A stretch of DNA of 20,267 bases from Actinomycetota bacterium (GCA_019347855.1 JAHWKO010000038.1:1-20267), one strand, 5' to 3'. Shown: positions 7,097-16,263, counted from the first letter of the stretch. Numbers and translations are program-made. Notes: a model not told the origin generated them from the letters alone.

Positions 7097-8041
7097 TCAG
7101 GCGTCGGCGATGGCGGGGACGTCGCCGTGGGAGGTCGCGGCGCGGACGCCCCGGCGGCACGCCTCGGCGACCGCGTCGGCCGCGAGGGTGGTGACCAGGT
7201 CGATGTGCGTCGCGACCTGCTGGGTGGACAGGCAGAACATCGCGTCGCCGTCGCCGTGCGTGTGCGCCGGACGGACCGCCCGCACCACGCCGCTGCTCGC
7301 GAGGTCCGCCGTGCGGATCGCCTCGGGTTTGGTCAGCCGCGCGTTGGTGACGACGCAGCCGATCACCGTGTTGCCCGTCGGGGCGTCGCGCTGGCCGACG
7401 GGGCGGTCGGCCTCGTACGGGAACCGGGGAGCCCCTTCGGGGGCGCGGGTGCCCGCGATCGTGGAGCCGTCCTCGTCGATCACCTCGCCGACGGCGTTGT
7501 TGGCGACGAGCGCCCCCACCACGACATCGCCCGACCGGCGGACCGCGATGCCCTGGCCGCCCCGCCAGGCGTGCTCGAGCCCACCGACCTTCGCGACCAT
7601 GCAGCCGCGCCCCGCCCCGTGACTGCCCTCCGGCGGGTCGTCCTCGGTCGCGGCCTCGCAGGCCGCACGCCCCGCCTCGGCGTCCGGTCGCCCCGCGGGA
7701 CCGATCACGCTGGCGTCGAGGAGGATCGCCCCACCGACGATCGGCACGCGGGCGACGGGCTCGTCCACCGGCCCGACCGCGTAGCCCACCCCCCGCTCCT
7801 CGAGCCAGCGCACGACCCCGTCGGCCGTCGCGAGCCCGAACGCGGATCCGCCGGCCAGGACCACCGCGTGGCACGCGATCTCCTTGCCGCTCAACGCCAG
7901 CAGGGCGGCCTGCACCGTGCTCGGACCGGAGCCACGCACCGACACCGCACCGAGGCTGCCCTCCGGGGGCAGCAGCACGCTGCAGCCGCTCACCTCGGAG
8001 GTCCAGGTCCCGACCCGGAGGCCGGCGATGCCCAGTGCCAC
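7097..8041 (-). CDS. P1 family (S58, DmpA/NylC-like) self-processing peptidase
   Basis: This 314-residue protein belongs to the N-terminal-nucleophile family that includes the L-aminopeptidase DmpA and the nylon-oligomer hydrolase NylC. In these enzymes the precursor cuts itself, freeing an N-terminal Ser or Thr nucleophile. Here the likely cleavage is at N224-T225 within [16 protein letters not shown]. Other family segments are [17 protein letters not shown] (60-76) and [16 protein letters not shown] (174-189). The start is GTG at 8041, seven bases after AGGAG. No signal peptide is seen, so it is cytoplasmic. Substrate cannot be told from sequence. It is flanked by two long noncoding spacers and is probably its own transcription unit. 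Confidence 0.88.
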   Translation of the reverse strand: MALGIAGLRVGTWTSEVSGCSVLLPPEGSLGAVSVRGSGPSTVQAALLALSGKEIACHAVVLAGGSAFGLATADGVVRWLEERGVGYAVGPVDEPVARVPIVGGAILLDASVIGPAGRPDAEAGRAACEAATEDDPPEGSHGAGRGCMVAKVGGLEHAWRGGQGIAVRRSGDVVVGALVANNAVGEVIDEDGSTIAGTRAPEGAPRFPYEADRPVGQRDAPTGNTVIGCVVTNARLTKPEAIRTADLASSGVVRAVRPAHTHGDGDAMFCLSTQQVATHIDLVTTLAADAVAEACRRGVRAATSHGDVPAIADA

Positions 8042-8053
8042 GGGCGCTCTCCT

Positions 8054-8121
8054 GTCTGTAGGTCTAGGTCTGTAGGTCTAGGTCTGGGTCTGGGTCTGGT
8101 CTGTCCATGTCTGTAGGTCTA
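8054..8121. repeat. GTCT-rich tandem repeats upstream of the P1 peptidase gene
   Basis: A 14-bp unit GTCTGTAGGTCTAG occurs at 8054-8067 and 8068-8081. It is followed by three GTCTGG hexamers (8082-8099) and a separated 13-bp copy of the long unit at 8109-8121. The block fills most of the 114-bp spacer between the hydrolase stop and the peptidase start. No clear promoter is visible outside the repeats, so they may lie in the promoter or leader. Confidence 0.85.
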
Positions 8122-8155
8122 CGTCTGTCTGGCAGGCGGTCGCCGTTCCCGGCAC

Positions 8156-9229
8156 CTACTCAAGCGGGCCGCCGGCGGCCAGCCGCACGATCAGCGCGTT
8201 GACCTCGTCGGCCGCCTCCATCGGCGTCATGTGCCCGATCCCGGGCAGGTCCAGCAGGTCCACGTCCTCGTTGACGCGGGCGATGTGCTCCGCGTGGCCG
8301 GCCGGGGTGATCTTGTCGTCGGATCCGACCACGACCACGGTGGGCACGTCGATGTCGCCGAGCGTGTCGTCCTCGTCCATCTGCAGCAGGACGGGGGTGA
8401 GCGCCGCGATCGTCCGGATGTCGGTGTCGAGGAGGAGCTGCTCGGTGAGGTCGACGTGGCGCGGGTCGGCCCCCGCCGAGAGGCCGACGAACCGGGTCAT
8501 GAGGAACGAGAGGTCGCTCGACGCGCGGTAGACGTGCGCGAGCTGCCGCGCCCGCTCGCTCATCAGCCCCGCGACACGCTCGACCCGGTTCTGGATCCGC
8601 ACGAGCGCCTGGATGCCCATGCCCATCGCGACGTCCTCGGCGCCCGCCTTGGCGGACGTCGACAGCAGCAGTAGCCCCCGGACCCGCTGGTGGAACAGCC
8701 GGGGGTGCCGGCGGGCGAACGCCAGGGCGCTCATCCCCCCCATCGAGTGACCGACGAGCACGGTGGGGCGGTCGGGGAGCCACCGGACGATCTCGGCCAT
8801 CGTGTCCCCGAGGAGGTCCAGCGAGTACCCGCCGTCGCCGTCGCCGTCGACATCGTTCGGAGCCGTGCTGCGGCCGTGGCCGGGTTGGTCGTAGGTGACC
8901 AGCCGGTAGCGGTCGGACAGGGCGACGACCTGCTCGTGCCAGCAGCGTCCCGTCATGGCGAACCCGTGCGCGAGCAGCACGAGCGGTCCGTCCTCGGGGC
9001 CGTAGGACTCGATCGTGATCTTCGTGCCGGCCGGTCCCGCCAGCACCTCCTGCTCGCCCTCGATCAGACCGATGGTCGGGTCCTGACGGGTGGGTTCGAG
9101 GCGTCCACGCAGCAGCGCCCGCTCCGCCGCCCACCCCGCCGCGGCGCCGAGACCGATGGCCCCCGCGCCGACGAGCAGCTTCCGCCACTCAGGCACGGGC
9201 GTCCGCCTGGCGGGCACCGTGACCGGCAT
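8156..9229 (-). CDS. Alpha/beta-fold hydrolase with an N-terminal hydrophobic segment
   Basis: A 357-residue alpha/beta hydrolase. The nucleophile elbow is GHSMGG with S162, the acid is D304 (VVGSDDKITP) and the histidine is H333 (LPGIGHMTP). LVLLAHGFAMTGRCW (83-97) supplies the oxyanion-hole region. Residues 17-40 (KLLVGAGAIGLGAAAGWAAERALL) form an Ala/Gly-rich membrane or signal-anchor segment, suggesting membrane attachment. The substrate is not identifiable. The start is uncertain: ATG at 9229 is given here, GTG at 9235 is just upstream, and GTG at 9196 with AGGCGG before it is also plausible. It overlaps the end of alr by 41 bp (8 bp with the last choice), so it is probably co-transcribed with glmS-nnr-alr. 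Confidence 0.88.
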   Translation of the reverse strand: MPVTVPARRTPVPEWRKLLVGAGAIGLGAAAGWAAERALLRGRLEPTRQDPTIGLIEGEQEVLAGPAGTKITIESYGPEDGPLVLLAHGFAMTGRCWHEQVVALSDRYRLVTYDQPGHGRSTAPNDVDGDGDGGYSLDLLGDTMAEIVRWLPDRPTVLVGHSMGGMSALAFARRHPRLFHQRVRGLLLLSTSAKAGAEDVAMGMGIQALVRIQNRVERVAGLMSERARQLAHVYRASSDLSFLMTRFVGLSAGADPRHVDLTEQLLLDTDIRTIAALTPVLLQMDEDDTLGDIDVPTVVVVGSDDKITPAGHAEHIARVNEDVDLLDLPGIGHMTPMEAADEVNALIVRLAAGGPLE

Positions 9230-10376
9230 CGTCACCGCTGGCGTGCACCCTCGGCACCCGGGTGCCGATCCCGGTCACGACCTCGTAGGTGATCGTGTCC
9301 AGCAGCTGCGCCCACTCGAGCGCCGTGATCTCCTCGTTCCCCTGACGGCCCAGCAGCACGACCTCGTCGCCGTCCTCGACCTCGTCGTCCCCGCACCACA
9401 CCAGGATCTGGTCCATGCAGACGTTGCCCACGACGGGGTAGCGCCGGCCACGGATCAGCACCTCGGCCCGGTTGCTGAGGGCGCGCGGGTAGCCGTCCGC
9501 GTACCCGACCGGCAGGGTGGCGAGCCACCCCTCCGCCGGCGACGACCAGGTGTGGCCGTACGAGACCGGCGTGCCCTCGGGGATGCGCTTGAGGAAGGCG
9601 ACCTCGGTGGCGACCCGCATGGCGGGGTGCAGGTCGGCGACGTCGACCAGGTGCTCCGACGGTGGGCAGCCGTACATCGCGATGCCCAGTCGGACCGCGT
9701 CGCGCCCACCCTGGTCCAGCGTCAGCGACGCCGCGGAGTTCGCCACGTGGGTGAGGGCCGGGTCGAACCCGTGCGTGCGGGCGAGCTGCAGGAACTCGTC
9801 GAAGCGCTCGAGCTGGCGGTCCACGGACGGGTGACCCGGTTCGTCCGCGCAGGCCAGGTGGGTCCAGAACGCCTGCACGTCGAGCTCCGGCCAGGCCCTG
9901 AGGTTGCGGAGGAACCGGTCCCACAGCGGTTTGGGGAGCCCCACGCGCCCCATGCCCGTGTCGGCCTTGACGTGGACCCGGACCTTGCGGCCCCGACGCC
10001 CCGCCTGGAGCCGCAGGGCCTCGGCGAAGTCCATCGTGTAGACGGTCGGGGTGAGGTCGGCCGCGGCGACCCGGCCCGCTGACCCCACGGTGGGCTCGGA
10101 CAGCAGCAGGATCGGCGCGGTGATGCCGGCGGCCCGCAGCTCCTCACCCTCCTCGACGAGCGCCACGGCCAGCCACGACGCCCCGGCCTGGAGCGCACGG
10201 GTCGCCACGGTGACCGCCCCGTGGCCGTAGGCGTCGGCTTTGACCACAGCCATCACCTCGGCCGGGGCGACCTTCTCGCGGATCAGGCGGACGTTGTGCG
10301 CGATCGCGTCGAGGTCGATCCGGGCGGAGGTGGGCCGCAGCGCCGGGGCGCCGCCCGCGGTGAACCGTTCGCTCAC
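9189..10376 (-). CDS. alr: Alanine racemase
   Basis: Alr interconverts L- and D-alanine with pyridoxal phosphate, supplying D-Ala for peptidoglycan. The 395-residue protein has the PLP lysine K46 in VMAVVKADAYGHGA. The catalytic tyrosine Y273 lies in TPVSYGHTW, and GYADGYPR (291-298) and VVGNVCMDQ (315-323) are also present. Length is normal for the family, with a short extra tail. The start is GTG at 10376, overlapping the nnr stop as GTGA. An open frame continues farther upstream inside nnr but has no family match. In M. tuberculosis alr also precedes the tsaE-tsaB-rimI-tsaD-groES cluster. Here the hydrolase, P1 peptidase and glycosylase are interposed. Confidence 0.96.
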   Translation of the reverse strand: MSERFTAGGAPALRPTSARIDLDAIAHNVRLIREKVAPAEVMAVVKADAYGHGAVTVATRALQAGASWLAVALVEEGEELRAAGITAPILLLSEPTVGSAGRVAAADLTPTVYTMDFAEALRLQAGRRGRKVRVHVKADTGMGRVGLPKPLWDRFLRNLRAWPELDVQAFWTHLACADEPGHPSVDRQLERFDEFLQLARTHGFDPALTHVANSAASLTLDQGGRDAVRLGIAMYGCPPSEHLVDVADLHPAMRVATEVAFLKRIPEGTPVSYGHTWSSPAEGWLATLPVGYADGYPRALSNRAEVLIRGRRYPVVGNVCMDQILVWCGDDEVEDGDEVVLLGRQGNEEITALEWAQLLDTITYEVVTGIGTRVPRVHASGDDAGHGARQADARA

Positions 10377-12028
10377 GGTCCGGCTCCCGTCGCCGCGGTC
10401 ACGATCCCATCGTCGTCGGGCGTCCTGCCGACGTGCCATCCCGGCGGGTCGAAGGGCCAGCTCGGACGGGCGGTCGCCAGGCGCTGGGTGACCTCGAGGG
10501 CGGTCGGAACCGTGTCGGCGAGGTCCGCGCTGCTGCTGCGGTCGGCGGCCCACGACCCGGCGAGGTCACCCGCCAGCGACGACAGCCAGCACGCCCGGGC
10601 GACCGCCAGCGACGGGTCGTCGGCGGTGGCCAGCGTGGCGGCGATCACGCCTCCCAGGACGTCGCCGCTGCCGCCGGCACCGAGCGCCGGTCCCCCCGTC
10701 GGGGTGACCCAGACACGGCCGTCCGGGGCAACGACCACCGTCCCGGGCCCCTTGGCCACGACCACCGCGTCGAGCTTCGCGGCGAGGTCCGGAGCGATCC
10801 AGGAGCGCTCGGTCAGCGCCTCCTCGCCGTCCTCGGCGAGGTCGGTGATCCTGGCGAGCTCCCGATGCTGGGGGGTGAGCACCAACGCCCCACGGTGATC
10901 GGCCAGGTCGCCGCCCTCACCACGGAACACGTTCAGCGCGTCGGCGTCGAGCACGGCGCAGCAGTCCGCAGCGAGGATCGCGTCGACCGTCGCGCGGGTG
11001 CCTCGTGTGGGGCGCATGCCGGGACCGGTCACGACGACGTCGGCGTCGACGGCCCGGTCGGCGACCTCCTCGGCCGCGGCGGGGGCCACCGTCCCGTCGT
11101 CGTCAGCGGGCAGGCCGATCGTCATCGCCGGGGGCACGGCCTGCGCCACCACGTCCTGGATCGGCTGCGGCACGGCCACCGTCACGAGTCCCGCCCCGGC
11201 GGCCAGCGCCCCGCGGGCGCACAGGATCGCGGCGCCCGCCATCCCCACGGAACCCGCGACCACCAGGACGGTGCCGCGAGCGCGCTTGTCGGCCTCCGCA
11301 GGCAGCGGCGGCGGGGCCGCGCCGGCGGCCGTCAGCGCCCGCCAGTCGCCACGCTCGGCGTCGTACCCGGGGCCGAGGTCACCCAGCACGATGCGGCCCG
11401 CGTGGACCGCCCCGGGGTGCAGGAGCAGGCCCCGCTTGAGGCCCCCGAAGGTGACGGTCAGGTCCGCACGCACGGCGTCGCCGGGGACCCGGCCGTCGTC
11501 GCCGTTGACCCCGGTGGGCAGGTCGCACGCCACGACACCGACCCCGCGGTCACGGGCCGCGTTGATCGCTGCCACCACCTCGTCCAGAGGCTCGCGCGGG
11601 GCGCCGGTGGCACCGGTGCCGAGCAGGCAGTCCACGGCGACGTCGCACCTGCCCAGGGTGGCTTCCAGCCCGTCGAGGCCGACGACCCGGCCTCCCGCAT
11701 CGATCCAGCGCCGCCGGTTGTCCTCGGCCTCGTCCGACATGTCGACGTCCGTGCCGTGCACGGCGACCACCTCCGCCTGCGCCCCGAAGGCCCGCAGCCT
11801 GCGGGCGACGGCCCAGCCGTCCCCGCCGTTGTTGCCCTTGCCGACCAGGACGGCGACGCGCAGGCCGTACCCGTGACCCGCGAGGTCGACGATGCCGCGG
11901 GCCAGATGCCCGGCGGCGCGATCCATCAGCCCGGCCCAGGTGGCACCGGCCTCGACCGCAGCCTCGTCCCCGGCAGCGGCCTGCGCTGCGCTGAGCAGCG
12001 GGAGCGAGGTCGGGGCGTCGGCGGTCAC
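10373..12028 (-). CDS. nnr: Bifunctional NAD(P)HX epimerase / ADP-dependent NAD(P)HX dehydratase
   Basis: Nnr repairs hydrated NADH and NADPH. The N-terminal YjeF domain epimerises the R and S forms, and the C-terminal ribokinase-like domain dehydrates S-NAD(P)HX using ADP. The 551-residue protein contains GKGNNGGDGWAVARRL (63-78) in the epimerase half. In the dehydratase half it has VTGPGMRPTRG and VVAKGPGTVV, followed by GGSGDVLGG from residue 452. About 35 extra residues rich in Pro, Asp and Gly follow the dehydratase core. The start is GTG at 12028, overlapping the glmS stop by four bases (GTGA), and the stop overlaps alr in the same way. Confidence 0.95.
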   Translation of the reverse strand: MTADAPTSLPLLSAAQAAAGDEAAVEAGATWAGLMDRAAGHLARGIVDLAGHGYGLRVAVLVGKGNNGGDGWAVARRLRAFGAQAEVVAVHGTDVDMSDEAEDNRRRWIDAGGRVVGLDGLEATLGRCDVAVDCLLGTGATGAPREPLDEVVAAINAARDRGVGVVACDLPTGVNGDDGRVPGDAVRADLTVTFGGLKRGLLLHPGAVHAGRIVLGDLGPGYDAERGDWRALTAAGAAPPPLPAEADKRARGTVLVVAGSVGMAGAAILCARGALAAGAGLVTVAVPQPIQDVVAQAVPPAMTIGLPADDDGTVAPAAAEEVADRAVDADVVVTGPGMRPTRGTRATVDAILAADCCAVLDADALNVFRGEGGDLADHRGALVLTPQHRELARITDLAEDGEEALTERSWIAPDLAAKLDAVVVAKGPGTVVVAPDGRVWVTPTGGPALGAGGSGDVLGGVIAATLATADDPSLAVARACWLSSLAGDLAGSWAADRSSSADLADTVPTALEVTQRLATARPSWPFDPPGWHVGRTPDDDGIVTAATGAGP

Positions 12029-13857
12029 TCGACCGTGACGGTCTTCGCCAGGTTGCGGGGCTGGTCGACGTCCTCGCCGCGCTTGGTCGCGACGTGGTAG
12101 GCGAACAGCTGCAGCGGCACGACGGCCAGCACCGGGGCGGCCAGCTCGTGGGCCTCGGGGATCGCGACGATGTGGTCGGCGTGCTCCTCGAGGTCGGCGG
12201 TGGCGCCCTTGGTGCCGATCGTGATGACCCGCGCCCCGCGCGCCTTCACCTCCTGGATGTTGCTGACCATCTTGTTGAAGACGTGCCCGCGCGGGGCGAT
12301 CGCCACGACGAGGCTGCCCGGTTCGATCAGCGCGATCGGCCCGTGCTTCATCTCGCCGCCCGGGAACGACTCGGCGTGCAGGTAGCTGATCTCCTTGAGC
12401 TTCAGCGCGCCCTCGTGGGCGATCGGGAGGCTGGCGTGCCGACCGATGAACATCGTGTACGGGGTGGCGACGTACCGCTCGGCCAGCTCCTTCATCTGCT
12501 GGTCACAGCCGAGCACCTCCTCGACCTGCCCCGGCAGCTGCCTGAGCCGTTCGATCTGGTCGGCGATCTCGTCCGGCCACAGCGACCGGCGGATCTGGGC
12601 GAGGTACAGCGCGAGCAGGTTCACGACCACGAGCTGGGTGACGAAGGTCTTGGAAGCCGCCACCCCGATCTCGGGGCCGGCGTGCGTGTACAGGACCGCG
12701 TCGGCCTCACGCGCCAGCGAGGAGCCGACCACGTTGGTGATGGCCGCGACCTTGGCGCGCTGGTCGCGGGCGTGGCTGACCGCGGCCAGGGTGTCGATCG
12801 TCTCGCCGGACTGGCTGATCGCCACGACGAGCGTGTGCTCGGACAGGATCGGGTCGCGGTAGCGGAACTCGCTGGCGACCTCGACCTCCACGGGGATGCC
12901 GGCCCAGTGCTCGATCGCGAGCTTGGCGATCATGCCGGCGTACAGCGACGTCCCGCAGGCCACCACGAACACCTTGTCGAGCCGGGCGAACTCATCCTCG
13001 TCGATGTCCAGCGCGTCGAGGTGCAGCCGGCCGTCGTCGAAGCGCTCACGCAAGGTGTCGGCGACCGCCTGGGGCTGCTCGTGGATCTCCTTCTGCATGA
13101 AGTGGTCGTAGCCGTGCTTCTCGGCCGCCTCGATGTCCCAGGTGACCTCGTAGCGGTGGGGCTCTGCCGGCTCCCCGGAGGCGTCCACCACGTCGATCCC
13201 GTCCGGCGTGATCCGGGCGAGCTGGCCGTCGTGGAGGGCGGCGACCTGCTTCGTGTGGGTGATCAACGCCGCCACGTCGGAGGCGCAGTAGCCGACCCCG
13301 TCGTCGTGCGCGACGATCAGCGGGGACTCGTTGCGGGCCACCACCAGCACGTCGGGCTCGTCGGCGTGGGTGAAGCACAGCGAGTACGCGCCCTCGATCC
13401 GGCCGATCACCTCGCGCACGGCGTCGAGGAGGTCACCGTCGCCGCGGTCGTAGGCCTCGGCGACGAGGTGCGCGACGACCTCGGTGTCGGTCTCGGATGC
13501 GAAGGTGCGGCCGTCGTCCAGGGACGTCTTGAGCTGCTGGTAGTTCTCGATGATCCCGTTGTGGATCACCGCGACCTTGCCGTCCGGGTCGGTGTGGGGG
13601 TGGGCGTTGCGGTCGGTCGGGGCGCCATGGGTCGCCCAGCGGGTGTGGCCGAGGCCGGTGCGCCCCTCCAGCTTCTGGCCGTCCAGGGCGGCCTTGAGCT
13701 CACCGAGCTTGCCGGCGCGCTTCACGATGCGCAGGTCGCGGTCCTGGTTGATGACCACGCCCGCCGAGTCGTAGCCGCGGTACTCGAGGCGGCTGAGCCC
13801 GTTCACGAGGACGTCCAGGGCGTCATCGCGTCCGGTGACGCCGACGATGCCGCACAT
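12025..13857 (-). CDS. glmS: Glutamine-fructose-6-phosphate aminotransferase (isomerising)
   Basis: GlmS makes glucosamine-6-phosphate from fructose-6-P and glutamine, the first step to UDP-GlcNAc. The 610-residue protein starts MCGIVGV, so Cys2 becomes the N-terminal nucleophile. The glutaminase domain has LEYRGYDSAGV (24-34), HTRWATHG (71-78) and HNGIIENY (99-106). Two SIS domains follow, with ACGTSLYAG, SQSGETIDTL and EGALKLKEISYLHAE. The C-terminus is LAKTVTVE. The ATG at 13857 has GGAGG seven bases upstream, and 33 upstream in-frame codons are rejected. Its leader holds two hairpins. glmS overlaps nnr and lies next to glmM, its pathway successor. Confidence 0.98.
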   Translation of the reverse strand: MCGIVGVTGRDDALDVLVNGLSRLEYRGYDSAGVVINQDRDLRIVKRAGKLGELKAALDGQKLEGRTGLGHTRWATHGAPTDRNAHPHTDPDGKVAVIHNGIIENYQQLKTSLDDGRTFASETDTEVVAHLVAEAYDRGDGDLLDAVREVIGRIEGAYSLCFTHADEPDVLVVARNESPLIVAHDDGVGYCASDVAALITHTKQVAALHDGQLARITPDGIDVVDASGEPAEPHRYEVTWDIEAAEKHGYDHFMQKEIHEQPQAVADTLRERFDDGRLHLDALDIDEDEFARLDKVFVVACGTSLYAGMIAKLAIEHWAGIPVEVEVASEFRYRDPILSEHTLVVAISQSGETIDTLAAVSHARDQRAKVAAITNVVGSSLAREADAVLYTHAGPEIGVAASKTFVTQLVVVNLLALYLAQIRRSLWPDEIADQIERLRQLPGQVEEVLGCDQQMKELAERYVATPYTMFIGRHASLPIAHEGALKLKEISYLHAESFPGGEMKHGPIALIEPGSLVVAIAPRGHVFNKMVSNIQEVKARGARVITIGTKGATADLEEHADHIVAIPEAHELAAPVLAVVPLQLFAYHVATKRGEDVDQPRNLAKTVTVE

Positions 13858-13891
13858 GTGCCCACCTCCGGACGCGTCCTGACGTTCCGCC

Positions 13892-13906
13892 GCAGGGTAG
13901 CCCTGC
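13892..13906 (-). promoter_or_regulatory. Small stem-loop in the glmS leader
   Basis: A perfect 6-bp stem, GCAGGG and CCCTGC, with a 3-nt loop lies about 35 bases upstream of the glmS start. It may affect mRNA stability or translation. It does not resemble the glmS ribozyme. Confidence 0.35.
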
Positions 13907-13926
13907 AGGTGCTGACACCCGCAGCC

Positions 13927-13957
13927 GGTGCCGCCGTACGACCAGGGCGGCGGCACC
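13927..13957 (-). terminator. 10-bp hairpin between glmM and glmS, possible terminator
   Basis: GGTGCCGCCG and CGGCGGCACC pair perfectly over 10 bp around an 11-nt loop, starting 56 bases after the glmM stop. There is no T-run, but actinobacterial intrinsic terminators often lack one. It may separate the glmM and glmS transcripts or act as a leader element for glmS. Confidence 0.45.
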
Positions 13958-14013
13958 CCGCTGGCATCAGGAGGCCGAGGGGAGCCGGAGCCGTCCCGTC
14001 ACCCTGGGGGACG

Positions 14014-15369
14014 TCAGGCGCCGAGACGCTCGCGGACCACCTCGGCGATGCGCTCGGCGGAGCTCGCAGCGGTGTCCTCGTCGGTCGCTTCGACCATGAC
14101 GCGGACGACCGGTTCGGTCCCCGACGGCCGCACGAGGACGCGCCCGTCGTCGCCGAGACGCTCCTCCTCGGCCTCGACGGCGTCCCAGACGGCCTGCGTG
14201 TCGTCCAGGCGGTCCTTGTCCCCCACCCGGACGTTGATCAGCACCTGCGGCAGGCGGGACATGATCGTGGCGAGGTCCTGCAGCGAACCGCCGGACCGGC
14301 GGACGGCGCACAGCAGCGAGACGGCGGTGAGGATCCCGTCGCCGGTGGTGGCGTGGTCGAGCTGGATCAGGTGCCCGCTCTGCTCGCCGCCCAGGACCGC
14401 ATCGCGCTCGCGCATCGCCTCGAGGACGTACCGGTCGCCGACCTTGGTCTCGACGACCTCGATCCCGTGCTCGTGCATCGCCCGTTTGAACCCGAGGTTC
14501 GTCATCACGGTGGTGACGACCGTGTCGCCCTTCAGGGTCCCCGCGTCCTTCCGGTCGCGCGCCAGGACCGCGAGGATCACGTCGCCGTCGACCTCGTCGC
14601 CGCGCTCGTCCGCGGCGATCAGCCGGTCGGCGTCACCGTCGTGGGACAGGCCCACGTGCGCGCCGTGCTCCCGCACCGCCCGCTCGATGACCTCGGGGTG
14701 GGTGGAACCCGCGCCCGCGTTGATGTTGGCGCCGTCCGGGTCGCAGTGCAGGGCGGTGACCTCGGCGCCCAGCCGGCGGTAGACGAGGGGGGCGATGTGG
14801 CTGGCCGACCCGTTCGCGCCGTCGACGACGACGCGCAGGTCGGACAGGTCCTCGTCGGCAGCGTCCACCAGGTGCTCGACGTAGGCCGAGGTGCGGCTGG
14901 CGTCGTGCAGGACCCGGCCGAGGTCGGTGCCGGTGGGGCGCGCGACCGCGTCATCCTGCGCCGCCTGCGCCCCGATCAGCTCCTCGAGGCGTGCTTCCTC
15001 GTCGTCGGAGAGCTTGTACCCGTCGTGGGCGAAGACCTTGATGCCGTTGTCCTCGACGGGGTTGTGCGAGGCGCTGATCATGATCCCGGCGGCCACGTCC
15101 GAGGTCGACGCGAGGTAGGCGACACCGGGCGTGGGGATGACCCCGACGGTGAGCGCGTCGCCGCCCGCGGAGGCGATCCCGGCCGTCAGCGCCGCCTCGA
15201 GGACCTCACCCGACCACCGGGGGTCGCGCCCGACCAGGACCTGGGGGCGCGTGCTGCCCTCCTCGCGCAGGACGCCGACGACCGCCCGGCCGACCGACAT
15301 CGCGAGCTCGGGGGTGAGCGCCTCGTTGGCGACACCTCGGATGCCGTCGGTGCCGAACAGCTTGCCCAC
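14014..15369 (-). CDS. glmM: Phosphoglucosamine mutase
   Basis: GlmM converts glucosamine-6-P to glucosamine-1-P for UDP-GlcNAc and peptidoglycan synthesis. The 451-residue protein begins GKLFGTDGIRGVAN. It has the phosphoserine loop ISASHNPVEDNGIK with S101 as the phosphorylated residue, the metal loop DGDADR (D244, D246, D248) and the sugar-binding GGEQSGH. The C-terminal RPSGTEPVVRVMVEA is the phosphate-binding loop. Length is typical for the family. The start is GTG at 15369, with a moderate GGGG-containing site upstream. It follows rpsI by 47 bp and precedes glmS by 156 bp. The rplM-rpsI-glmM order is common in actinobacteria and firmicutes. Confidence 0.98.
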   Translation of the reverse strand: MGKLFGTDGIRGVANEALTPELAMSVGRAVVGVLREEGSTRPQVLVGRDPRWSGEVLEAALTAGIASAGGDALTVGVIPTPGVAYLASTSDVAAGIMISASHNPVEDNGIKVFAHDGYKLSDDEEARLEELIGAQAAQDDAVARPTGTDLGRVLHDASRTSAYVEHLVDAADEDLSDLRVVVDGANGSASHIAPLVYRRLGAEVTALHCDPDGANINAGAGSTHPEVIERAVREHGAHVGLSHDGDADRLIAADERGDEVDGDVILAVLARDRKDAGTLKGDTVVTTVMTNLGFKRAMHEHGIEVVETKVGDRYVLEAMRERDAVLGGEQSGHLIQLDHATTGDGILTAVSLLCAVRRSGGSLQDLATIMSRLPQVLINVRVGDKDRLDDTQAVWDAVEAEEERLGDDGRVLVRPSGTEPVVRVMVEATDEDTAASSAERIAEVVRERLGA

Positions 15370-15416
15370 GTGGTGACCCCGCTCTGTCGATCAGCGGTCT
15401 CGTCGACCGGCTTCGT

Positions 15417-15803
15417 TCAGCGCTTGCTGAACTGCGGAGCCTTGCGGGCCTTCTTGAGTCCGTACTTCTTGCGCTCGACCGCACGGGAGTCGCGGGTCAG
15501 CATGCCCGCCTCCTTGAGGGGGGCGCGCCAGTCGTCGTCCATCCCCGCGAGCGCGCGGGCGATGCCGAGGCGCAGCGCACCGGACTGGCCGGTGATCCCG
15601 CCACCGTCGATGTTCGCGAAGACGTCCCACTTGCCGTCCTGCTCGAGCAGCTCGAGCGGCTCGGTGACGGCTGCGCGGTGCTTCTCGGTGCGGAAGTAGT
15701 CGTCGAGCGGACGGCCGTTCAGGGTGAACTCGCCGCTGCCGCGACTCAGCCGCACCCGCGCGACCGCGGTCTTACGACGTCCGACGTAGATGTTCTCGGC
15801 CAT
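15417..15803 (-). CDS. rpsI: Small ribosomal subunit protein uS9
   Basis: S9 sits in the 30S head, and its C-terminal arm reaches the P-site tRNA. The 128-residue protein has [14 protein letters not shown] (6-19), [22 protein letters not shown] and the invariant basic end [11 protein letters not shown]. Length is normal for the bacterial protein without an N-terminal extension. The ATG at 15803 follows a weak GAGAG site. It lies 28 bp downstream of rplM, its usual operon partner. Confidence 0.98.
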   Translation of the reverse strand: MAENIYVGRRKTAVARVRLSRGSGEFTLNGRPLDDYFRTEKHRAAVTEPLELLEQDGKWDVFANIDGGGITGQSGALRLGIARALAGMDDDWRAPLKEAGMLTRDSRAVERKKYGLKKARKAPQFSKR

Positions 15804-15831
15804 GTCTCTCGCTGTCTCTCGTCTGGGGTTG

Positions 15832-16263
15832 TTAGAACTCGGGGAACGGCTGGGGCTGCTGGGCCTCGTGAGGGTGCTCGGCGCCCGGGTAGACGCGCAG
15901 CTTCGTGCCCATCTTCCGGCCGAGCTTGTTCTTCGGGAGCATCCCGAGGATCGCCTTCTGAACGGCCTTCTCGGGCGTCTCGTCGAGCACGCGCAGGAAC
16001 GGCACGGACTTCAGCCCGCCGGGGAAGCCGGAATGGCGGTGCCAGAGCTTCTGCTCGGCCTTGTTGCCGCTGAGCTGGATCCCGCGCGCGTTGATCACGA
16101 TGACGTGGTCACCGACGTCCACGTGGGGGCTGAAGATCGGCTTGTGCTTGCCCCGCAGCACGTGGGCGACGCGCGTGGCCAACCGCCCCAGGACCTGGTC
16201 GGTCGCGTCGATGACGTACCAGTTGCGCTCGATGTCGTCGGCGCGTGGGGTGTACGTGCGCAT
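15832..16263 (-). CDS. rplM: Large ribosomal subunit protein uL13
   Basis: L13 is an early-assembling 50S protein. The 143-residue product starts [20 protein letters not shown]. It has [42 protein letters not shown] and the conserved [13 protein letters not shown] and [16 protein letters not shown]. The ATG at 16263 follows AAGGA, and an upstream in-frame start at 16296 is not conserved. A probable promoter and hairpin-rich leader lie at 16321-16439. In E. coli L13 represses its own rplM-rpsI transcript through the leader. Whether that happens here is unknown. Confidence 0.97.
   Translation of the reverse strand: MRTYTPRADDIERNWYVIDATDQVLGRLATRVAHVLRGKHKPIFSPHVDVGDHVIVINARGIQLSGNKAEQKLWHRHSGFPGGLKSVPFLRVLDETPEKAVQKAILGMLPKNKLGRKMGTKLRVYPGAEHPHEAQQPQPFPEF

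Noticed and set aside
8054..8121. CRISPR array
   Set aside because: The units are 6-14 bp and adjacent, with no unique spacers and no cas genes nearby. This is a simple tandem repeat.
10377..10553. Upstream extension of alanine racemase within nnr
   Set aside because: The conserved protein starts at the GTG that overlaps the nnr stop as GTGA. The extension has no family match.
13858..14013. glmS ribozyme or riboswitch
   Set aside because: The spacer has two simple hairpins but nothing resembling the ribozyme's pseudoknotted core, which is known mainly from Firmicutes.
12094..15699. A 1201-codon open frame on the plus strand
   Set aside because: It lies antisense to glmS, glmM and rpsI. Open antisense frames are common in high-GC DNA, and its translation is low-complexity (V/G/D/R-rich) with no family resemblance.
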